From Gemmatimonadaceae bacterium (GTDB lineage: Bacteria; Gemmatimonadota; Gemmatimonadetes; Gemmatimonadales; Gemmatimonadaceae), in the NCBI GenBank assembly GCA_014378185.1, contig JACMOE010000470.1, positions 1-6,043 on the forward strand: DNA of 6,043 nt, given 5' to 3'. How positions within the stretch are numbered: the first letter of the stretch is position 1; every line of letters begins with the position of its first letter. This document shows, piece by piece, positions 1 to 5,278 of this stretch. The notes beneath the pieces are model-generated. The model was not told the DNA's origin. It worked only from the letters and a program-made list of their open reading frames with translations, and searched no databases. The position numbers were made by a program, and so were the translations under genes.

Positions 1-573
1 ACCGACGTCCACCTGCCGGAGCAGTGCGCCGCGGTCGGACAGGTCGCCGACGTACTCCAGATTCCCGCCTTTCTTTCGCGCCAGACGGACCTGCTGGTGG
101 CTGCGGGCGCCACGGGCAAGTCCGTGAACGTCAAGAAGGGGCAGTGGGTGCACCCTGAAGCCATGCGCGGCGCCCCCGACAGGGTGCGCGGCGGGTTCCG
201 CGCCGCCGGTCACGCGGGCGCTGCCGACGTTGCGGCCACGGAGCGCGGCACCTTCTTCGGGTATGGCGACCTGGTCGTCGACTTTCGCGCCACACCGCGC
301 ATGCGCGCGGCGTGCGATGCGCCGGTGATCTTCGATGCCACGCATAGCGTGCAGCAGCCGGGCCGCGGTGAAGGTGGTACGAGTGGCGGCGCACGCGAAT
401 TCATTCCCCCGCTCACCATGGCGGCGTGCGCGGTTGGCGTGGACGGTTTGTTCATGGAAACGCACCCCAACCCGGAGCATGCGCCAAGCGACGGCCCGAA
501 CATGATGCCGCTCCACCAGCTGGACGCGCTGATCAGGCGCGCGGTGGACGTCTGGGCGTGCGCGCGCCGATGA
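1..573 (+). CDS. kdsA: 3-deoxy-8-phosphooctulonate (Kdo-8-P) synthase, 5' end missing
   Basis: KdsA condenses phosphoenolpyruvate with arabinose 5-phosphate to give Kdo 8-phosphate in the cytoplasm, the committed step of Kdo synthesis. The frame is open from base 1 to a TGA at 571-573, giving 190 residues. The family is usually about 270-285 residues, so roughly 90 N-terminal residues lie upstream of the window. Visible family motifs are TDVH at fragment residues 1-4, LQIPAFLSRQTDLL (19-32), NVKKGQW (43-49), the ERG..FGY..LVVD block, DATHSVQ with His115, FMETHPNP with Glu153, and SDGP with Asp164. By alignment, these His, Glu and Asp correspond to the active-site/metal-ligand positions of the family. 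The deciding residue for the metal-dependent or metal-independent class (Cys11 in Aquifex, Asn26 in E. coli) is outside the window. A GTG at 97 is internal, because homology continues upstream to base 1. The stop overlaps the kdsC start by 4 bases. Confidence 0.96.
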   Translation, partial: TDVHLPEQCAAVGQVADVLQIPAFLSRQTDLLVAAGATGKSVNVKKGQWVHPEAMRGAPDRVRGGFRAAGHAGAADVAATERGTFFGYGDLVVDFRATPRMRAACDAPVIFDATHSVQQPGRGEGGTSGGAREFIPPLTMAACAVGVDGLFMETHPNPEHAPSDGPNMMPLHQLDALIRRAVDVWACARR

Positions 574-1136
574 TCGACGGCTCACTGGCGCGGACCATCC
601 GTCTTGTCGTCCTCGACGTGGATGGCGTGCTCACCGACGGCGGCATTTATCTCGGTGCGGTGGATGGGCGACCACTGGAGTTCAAACGGTATGACATCCA
701 GGATGGACTCGGGATCCACCTGATGCAGAAGGCGGGACTTCGCGTGGCCATCATCACGGGACGCGTGTCGGACAGCGTACGGCTGCGCGCCGCGGAGCTG
801 GGTATCGAGGATCTCGCGCAGGATCCCGATGCGCAGAAACTGCCTGCGTTGCTGGCGATGCTCGACCGGCATGGTATCGCTCCGTCCGAAGCGGCCTTCA
901 TCGGCGACGACTTTCCCGACATGGCCGTGCTGCGTCTCGTCGGGCTGTCCGTGGCCGTGAGCAATGCGGTGCCGGAAGTGAAACGCGCATGCGCCGTGAC
1001 GCTCACGCGTTCAGGCGGCGCGGGCGCGGTGCGGGAGTTCGCCGAGATGCTGCTCACGGCGCGCAACGAGTGGCAGAGCGTCACGGATCGGTATGTGGCC
1101 GAGCGTTCGTTGCCCTTCTTCGAGTCGAAGACGTGA
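570..1136 (+). CDS. kdsC: Kdo-8-phosphate phosphatase (HAD family)
   Basis: KdsC hydrolyses Kdo 8-phosphate to Kdo and phosphate, the step after KdsA. The protein is 188 residues, the same length as the E. coli enzyme. HAD motifs are all present: motif I DVDGVLT (16-22) with nucleophile Asp16 and acid/base Asp18, motif II TGR (63-65), a motif III lysine around Lys90, and motif IV GDDFPD (112-117). The short insertion between motifs I and II (FKRYDIQDGLGI, 38-49) is typical of the capless C0 subfamily, which acts as a tetramer. A C-terminal GGAGAVREF stretch resembles the conserved GG.GAVRE tail. The ATG at 570 was chosen because the protein then starts just ahead of motif I, has family length, and forms an ATGA overlap with the kdsA stop. 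The open frame continues upstream inside kdsA, but that part has no homology. No strong Shine-Dalgarno is visible, so translational coupling to kdsA is likely. Confidence 0.95.
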   Translation: MIDGSLARTIRLVVLDVDGVLTDGGIYLGAVDGRPLEFKRYDIQDGLGIHLMQKAGLRVAIITGRVSDSVRLRAAELGIEDLAQDPDAQKLPALLAMLDRHGIAPSEAAFIGDDFPDMAVLRLVGLSVAVSNAVPEVKRACAVTLTRSGGAGAVREFAEMLLTARNEWQSVTDRYVAERSLPFFESKT

Positions 1137-2098
1137 ACGCCGAGCAGATCATCGAGCTGGGGCGACGGGTGGTACGCCTCGAGCGTGACGCGCTGGGCGC
1201 CGTCGAGGAGCGTATCGGCGCGAGCTTCGCCGCTGCGGTCGCGCTGATCGCCGAGTCGGAGGGTCGCGTCATTGTCACCGGCGTCGGCAAGTCGGGGCTC
1301 ATCGCGCGCAAGATCGCGGCGACCCTCACCTCGACGGGAACTCCGGCGACATTTCTCCATCCCATGGACAGCGTGCATGGTGATCTCGGCATCGTCGGCC
1401 CGGGCGACGTGGCGATCCTGCTCTCCAAGTCGGGCGAATCGGACGAGGTGCTGGCACTGCTCGAACATCTGCAGGGCCTCGGGGTACGCTCGATCGGCAT
1501 CACCGGCGACACGGGCTCGGCATTGGCGAAACTGTGCACGGTGTCGCTCGATGCGTGGGTGCGCGAGGAGGCGTGTCCACACGACCTGGCGCCGACCACC
1601 AGCACCACGGCGGCGCTGGCGCTCGGCGATGCGTTGGCGGTGGCCCTGCTGGAGTACAATGGATTTCGGCGAGAGGATTTTGCGCGGCTGCATCCAGCCG
1701 GCGCACTGGGACGTCGTCTCGTGACGCGCATCGAGGAAGTGATGGTGACGGCTCCGCTGCCGGTGCTGCCGAGCGGGAGCACGTTGCGCGAGGCGGTGGT
1801 GGTGCTGGCGGAGCAGCGGGGTATCGTGCTCGTTGCAGGCGATGATGGAATGTTGCACGGCGTACTTACCGCGGGAGACCTGACGCGATTGATGGAACGT
1901 GAAGCCGAGGTATTGTCAGCGCTTGTCGATCGCGTCATGACGCGCACGCCGCGCTGCGCGCACGCAGGCGAGCTGGCGAGTGCGGTGGCATTCCGCATGG
2001 AAACGCACGGCGTGAGGGCCATGCCGGTGCTCGACGCCGCGGAGCACATCGTGGGCGTGGCCCACCTGCATGACCTGTTGCGAGCCCGGGTCGCATGA
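1133..2098 (+). CDS. kdsD: Arabinose-5-phosphate isomerase, SIS domain plus CBS pair
   Basis: KdsD interconverts ribulose 5-phosphate and arabinose 5-phosphate and so supplies the KdsA substrate. The protein is 321 residues (E. coli KdsD is 328). An N-terminal sugar-isomerase (SIS) domain carries GVGKSG (50-55), HGDLG (82-86), SKSGESDE (98-105), the EACPHDLAPTTSTT block (146-159) with GDALAVALL after it, and LHPAGALGR with His187, which aligns with the catalytically important histidine of the family. Two CBS modules follow (about 200-260 and 265-321), usually regulatory and nucleotide- or ligand-sensing. The GTG at 1133 gives a 4-base GTGA overlap with kdsC and places the first helix at the usual distance from the SIS motifs. 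An ATG at 989 in the same frame lies inside kdsC and would add unrelated residues. The related GutQ has the same architecture, but the kdsA-kdsC neighbours favour the Kdo role. Confidence 0.95.
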   Translation: MNAEQIIELGRRVVRLERDALGAVEERIGASFAAAVALIAESEGRVIVTGVGKSGLIARKIAATLTSTGTPATFLHPMDSVHGDLGIVGPGDVAILLSKSGESDEVLALLEHLQGLGVRSIGITGDTGSALAKLCTVSLDAWVREEACPHDLAPTTSTTAALALGDALAVALLEYNGFRREDFARLHPAGALGRRLVTRIEEVMVTAPLPVLPSGSTLREAVVVLAEQRGIVLVAGDDGMLHGVLTAGDLTRLMEREAEVLSALVDRVMTRTPRCAHAGELASAVAFRMETHGVRAMPVLDAAEHIVGVAHLHDLLRARVA

Positions 2099-2649
2099 GC
2101 GGCCGTATCACGGTCGCGCTGCTCGCGGCAGCCGTCGTCGCTGTGGCCGGGTGCAAGAACAAGGGGAGTGCACCGCCGGTCGCCGCGCGGGCGACGCTCG
2201 CTGACAGCGCGGAGCAGGTGTTGTTGAACACGCACTCGATGCTCACGGATCGGGGTGTGCAGCGCGGCGAGATGTTCGCGGACACCGTCTTCGTGTTCGA
2301 GGACAACACTCGCTTCGAAATGCGGAAGGTGCGTGTCACCTTCAATACCGTGACCGGCACCAAGGACGGCGTGATGAGCGCAGACCGGGGACGCTACAGC
2401 CTGCGCCAGCAGACACTGGAGGGGTTCGGCAACGTCGTCATCGTGAGCAACGACGGCAAGCGGCTGTCCTCGCCGCAGTTGAAATACATGCAGGGACTCA
2501 ACGAGGTGTCGAGCGACTCGGCATTCACCTTCGTGAAGCCGGGCCAGACGCTCTCCGGCATCGGCTTCAAGGCTGATCCGCAGCTCAATCATTTCCAGTC
2601 GTTCAAGGCGGGCAAGTCGCGCGCCTCCTTCACGTTTCCCGCGCAGTGA
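2095..2649 (+). CDS. lptC: LptC-family LPS export protein, lipoprotein type
   Basis: LptC is the membrane-anchored periplasmic part of the LPS export machine that receives LPS from LptB2FG and passes it to LptA. This 184-residue protein has a short N-region with Arg4, a hydrophobic stretch (5-18) and a lipobox VAGC (17-20), so Cys20 is probably lipidated. E. coli LptC instead has a transmembrane helix. Residues about 50-180 are beta-rich, with the pattern of the LptC/OstA jellyroll: a GVMSADRGRYSLRQQTLEGFGNV segment (read from 92), then LSSPQLKY (124-131), NEVSSDSAFTF (136-146) and TLSGIGFKADPQL (152-164). This last segment matches the typical LptC ending, where a short hydrophobic strand precedes G.G...DP.L. 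The start is the ATG overlapping the kdsD stop (ATGA). The family call rests on this pattern plus position before lptA and lptB; sequence identity to E. coli LptC is low. Confidence 0.86.
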   Translation: MSGRITVALLAAAVVAVAGCKNKGSAPPVAARATLADSAEQVLLNTHSMLTDRGVQRGEMFADTVFVFEDNTRFEMRKVRVTFNTVTGTKDGVMSADRGRYSLRQQTLEGFGNVVIVSNDGKRLSSPQLKYMQGLNEVSSDSAFTFVKPGQTLSGIGFKADPQLNHFQSFKAGKSRASFTFPAQ

Positions 2650-4061
2650 GGGCGCTCGTGCTGGTCATGCTCGTCGTGACGACGGATGTCACGATCGCTC
2701 ACGCGCAAATGGTGGCGCCTGGTGCGGTCAAGAAGTGTGCGCTCGAGGTCCAGTACGAACGCATCAACAGCATCCAGCTGCCAAGCGGCACTCGGAACAG
2801 CTACCTGGGCGGCAACATCGTGGCGACCTGCGCCAGCCAGCGCATGGTGTTGAAGTCCGACAGCCTGGAGCAGTATGGCGACGAGGGGCGCTTCTTCTTC
2901 ATCGGCCATGTGGACTACAAGGAGCCGCGCGTGAAGATGAAGTCGGACTTCCTCACGTTTTTTCAGCGTGAAGACCGCCTGCTCGCGTTCCTCAACGTCG
3001 ACGCTGTGCTACCGAACGGGTCGACGCTCAAGGGCAGTTCGCTCGAGTACTTCAAGCCCATTCCCAAGGTGCGCCCGAAGCAGAAGGGCATCGCCGTGGG
3101 TCGTCCGACGCTGACCATCATCGACAAGGATGCTCAGGGCAAGCCGCAGCCGCCGGTCACCGTCACCGGCAATACCATCTGGCTCGATGGCGATAGCGTG
3201 GTCGCGTCGGCGGGCGAGGTGGTCGTCGTGCGTCCGGAGCTCACGGCCACCGGCGATTCGCTGTATCTCGACGGGGGCAGCGGGTTGCTCCGCATGATGC
3301 GCAAGCCCAGGATCGCCGGTACCAAGGGCCGAAAGTTCACGCTCGTGGGTGAGACAATCGACCTGCTCTCGCGTCGGAAGAAGCTGGAGCGTGTGCTTGC
3401 CAAGAACGCAGGGGAGGCCGTCAGTGAAGACCTTACCCTCAAGTCGGACTCCATCGACCTCCGTGTGACGGACGACCTGTTGCAGCGCGCCGTGGTCTGG
3501 GGAAAGAGTCGCGCGCGCGCCAGCTCTCCTTCGCAGACCATCATCGCCGACTCCATCGACGTGCTCATGCCGGGCCAACGCGTGCGCGAGATGCACGCGC
3601 TCCGTACGGCGTCGGCGGAGGGAACGCCAGACACCACGAAGTTCAAGACAGCGGAGAAGGATCGGCTCACCGGCGACACGATCGTGGCGTATTTCGATTC
3701 CATTCCGGCGAGCGACACCGTGACCAAGGCACGCATTCGCGAACTCGTGGCCATCTCGAAGGCCACCTCCTACCAGCACCTGCCGCCACAGGACACCACG
3801 TTCCGGCGTCCGGCCATCAACTACGTCTGCGGACAGCGCATCACCGTCACCTTCGACTCCGCGAAGGTACGGCTGGTGAAGGTCCTGGATTCGAAGCCGC
3901 CATGCGGCGGCGTGTATGTCGAGCCCGACACGTCGCGTGCGCCGCAGGCCACTGGACGGCCCGGAGCCAGCACACCGCGCCCTCAGCCCCCAACCAGCGC
4001 GCCCAGGCCGTCACCAGCGCCGGTAACACCCTTGCCGGCTGTTCCAGCCAAGCCCGAATGA
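2646..4061 (+). CDS. lptA: LptA/OstA-family periplasmic LPS transport protein, long form with Pro-rich tail
   Basis: LptA proteins form the beta-jellyroll bridge that carries LPS across the periplasm. This one is 471 residues, against about 185 for E. coli LptA. It begins with a signal peptide (hydrophobic 4-13, likely cleavage after AHA at 18-20). The rest is rich in short beta segments with a recurring pattern [GSA]-x-[ST]-[LI] at about 71, 100, 130, 175, 203, 235, 267, 301, 343 and 396, typical of stacked OstA-like strands. The only cysteines are Cys31, Cys62, Cys395 and Cys420. Residues 432-471 form a proline-rich tail. No beta-barrel domain like that of LptD is present. The GTG at 2646 overlaps the lptC stop (GTGA) and gives a signal peptide with Arg2; the next ATG (2667) would lose that charge. 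Position between lptC and lptB supports the role. It could instead be a periplasmic LptD N-domain-like protein; the OstA superfamily call is firmer than the exact name. Confidence 0.8.
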   Translation: MRALVLVMLVVTTDVTIAHAQMVAPGAVKKCALEVQYERINSIQLPSGTRNSYLGGNIVATCASQRMVLKSDSLEQYGDEGRFFFIGHVDYKEPRVKMKSDFLTFFQREDRLLAFLNVDAVLPNGSTLKGSSLEYFKPIPKVRPKQKGIAVGRPTLTIIDKDAQGKPQPPVTVTGNTIWLDGDSVVASAGEVVVVRPELTATGDSLYLDGGSGLLRMMRKPRIAGTKGRKFTLVGETIDLLSRRKKLERVLAKNAGEAVSEDLTLKSDSIDLRVTDDLLQRAVVWGKSRARASSPSQTIIADSIDVLMPGQRVREMHALRTASAEGTPDTTKFKTAEKDRLTGDTIVAYFDSIPASDTVTKARIRELVAISKATSYQHLPPQDTTFRRPAINYVCGQRITVTFDSAKVRLVKVLDSKPPCGGVYVEPDTSRAPQATGRPGASTPRPQPPTSAPRPSPAPVTPLPAVPAKPE

Positions 4062-5278
4062 CGGGCTCCTTCGAGTCACCACGGATCACGAACCTCGTCA
4101 ACCAGCTTGCGCGGGGTGATCGATCCACGGCACTCGCCCTGAATGCGCTCATCAGCGCCGCCGATGCCGACGGACGGGCGACGCTGGATGACATTGCGCT
4201 CATCTACCGCCGCGATCATCTCGCGGCACAACGCGCCGCGGGCCGCGATGCCGAGCGTGAAGCCGGTGAGCTGAGCATGGATCAGGTGCGCGCCCACCTT
4301 GCGGCATCAGTGCTCCCACGCCTTGCGTCGGAGGGCGTCGTCACGCTCTCGGGTGCCGGCCTGCTGGAGCCCGGCGCGCGCATCGGTGTTGCCACGCCGC
4401 TGTGGGCCGAACTCGCGGTGATCCGCGACGAAGTGGCGAATGTGCTCCGGCATACCGGTGAGCATTCCTCCCAGCGTGACGCGCGGACGGTCACGCCCCG
4501 CGCCGAGCAGGGGAGCGTGCTGGAAGCGCAGGGCTTGTCCAAGGTCTATCGCAGGCGTCGCGTGGTGAATGATGTGGCCCTCCGCTTGCACCAGGGCGAG
4601 ATCGTCGGACTGCTGGGCCCGAATGGTGCCGGAAAGACCACCACCTTCTACATGATCGTGGGACTCATCCAGCCCCTGTCGGGCCGTATCCTGCTGGACG
4701 GGGCAGACATCACCTCCATGCCCATGTACCAGCGGTCGCGCAAGGGAATCGGCTACCTCTCCCAGGAGCCTTCCATCTTCCGCAAGTTGTCCGTCGAGGA
4801 CAATATCATGGCGATCCTGGAGACGCTGCCGCTCTCGAAAGAGCAACGCGCAGCTCGCCTTGAAGTCCTGCTGGACGAATTGAGCATCAAGCACCTGCGC
4901 CGGAGCAAGGCATTCCAGCTCTCCGGCGGTGAGCGGCGCCGACTCGAAATCACCCGCGCACTGGTGTCGGAACCGAAGTTCATGATGCTGGATGAACCGT
5001 TTGCCGGCGTGGATCCCATTGCCGTCCACGACATCCAGACCATCGTTGCCAACTTGCGTACGCGCGGAATCGGCGTATTGATCAGCGATCACAACGTGGA
5101 GCAGACCCTGGATATCGTGGATCGCGCCTACATCATGTTCGACGGCCAGGTACAGGTCTCCGGCACTGTGCGCGAACTCGTGTTCGACGATACCGTGGCA
5201 GAGCGCTATCTGGGCCCGACGCTGTCCGCGCGATTGCGCGCCAGGTTTGAACAAGAGATGCACGGAGACGGCGAATGA
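4058..5278 (+). CDS. lptB: LPS export ABC transporter ATPase LptB with extra N-terminal domain
   Basis: LptB is the cytoplasmic ATPase that drives LptFG to extract LPS from the inner membrane. The open frame encodes 406 residues, while LptB is usually about 240. Residues 154-406 are a complete LptB: Walker A GPNGAGKTT (187-195), Q-loop Gln236 in YLSQEPSIF, signature LSGGE (288-292) followed by RRRLEITRAL, Walker B FMMLDEP (308-314) with catalytic Glu313, the FAGVDPIAV segment (315-323) characteristic of LptB, and H-loop His345 in SDHNV. Residues 1-150 are an extra region of helices with a possible winged-helix pattern, which I do not recognise. The ATG at 4058 overlaps the lptA stop (ATGA), and codon use in the extension is like that of the rest. 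An internal GTG at 4517 would give a standard-length LptB. The ATPase assignment is near certain; the role of the extension is unknown. Confidence 0.95.
   Translation: MTGSFESPRITNLVNQLARGDRSTALALNALISAADADGRATLDDIALIYRRDHLAAQRAAGRDAEREAGELSMDQVRAHLAASVLPRLASEGVVTLSGAGLLEPGARIGVATPLWAELAVIRDEVANVLRHTGEHSSQRDARTVTPRAEQGSVLEAQGLSKVYRRRRVVNDVALRLHQGEIVGLLGPNGAGKTTTFYMIVGLIQPLSGRILLDGADITSMPMYQRSRKGIGYLSQEPSIFRKLSVEDNIMAILETLPLSKEQRAARLEVLLDELSIKHLRRSKAFQLSGGERRRLEITRALVSEPKFMMLDEPFAGVDPIAVHDIQTIVANLRTRGIGVLISDHNVEQTLDIVDRAYIMFDGQVQVSGTVRELVFDDTVAERYLGPTLSARLRARFEQEMHGDGE
4509..4519 (+). promoter_or_regulatory. Possible internal ribosome binding site and GTG start for standard-length LptB
   Basis: An AGGGGAG purine run (4509-4515) lies directly before an in-frame GTG at 4517-4519, exactly where the conserved LptB domain begins (VLEAQGLSKVY). 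Initiation here would give a 253-residue LptB without the extra N-terminal domain. The spacer is only one base, much shorter than the usual 5-9, so this is weak evidence and may be chance in GC-rich coding DNA. Confidence 0.2.
5264..5268 (+). promoter_or_regulatory. Ribosome binding site of rpoN
   Basis: GGAGA sits 6 bases before the ATG at 5275, inside the last codons of lptB. It is the clearest Shine-Dalgarno at any junction of the window; the other five overlapping starts have only weak purine runs upstream. It supports the chosen rpoN start and suggests that rpoN can be initiated by fresh ribosomes as well as by coupling. Confidence 0.55.

Noticed and set aside
647..1858. A 403-residue open frame on the - strand opposite kdsC and kdsD
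   Set aside because: It is His/Arg/Gln-rich with no domain pattern, lies fully under two well-supported genes, and is explained by codon bias.
1081..2592. A 503-residue open frame on the - strand opposite kdsD and lptC
   Set aside because: It is low-complexity, Ser/Arg/Thr/Ala-rich antisense translation of GC-rich genes that have clear homology on the + strand. It spans gene boundaries and has no recognisable motif.
3902..4057. Upstream extension of the lptB frame into lptA
   Set aside because: The frame is open back to 3902, but this would overlap lptA by 160 bases and adds Arg/Cys-rich residues that look like an out-of-frame reading of the lptA proline tail. The ATGA overlap at 4058 fits the other junctions.
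4058..4516. The LptB extension as a frameshift or assembly artefact
   Set aside because: One frame is open through the whole region with codon use like that of its neighbours, and the start follows the same overlap rule as the other genes, so a genuine fusion is more likely. This remains untested.
4307..5263. A 318-residue open frame on the - strand opposite lptB
   Set aside because: It is the mirror of the well-conserved LptB codons with no family motif. Another, at 5206-5988 opposite rpoN, is similarly a Leu/Val/Glu-rich shadow of the acidic sigma-54 codons.
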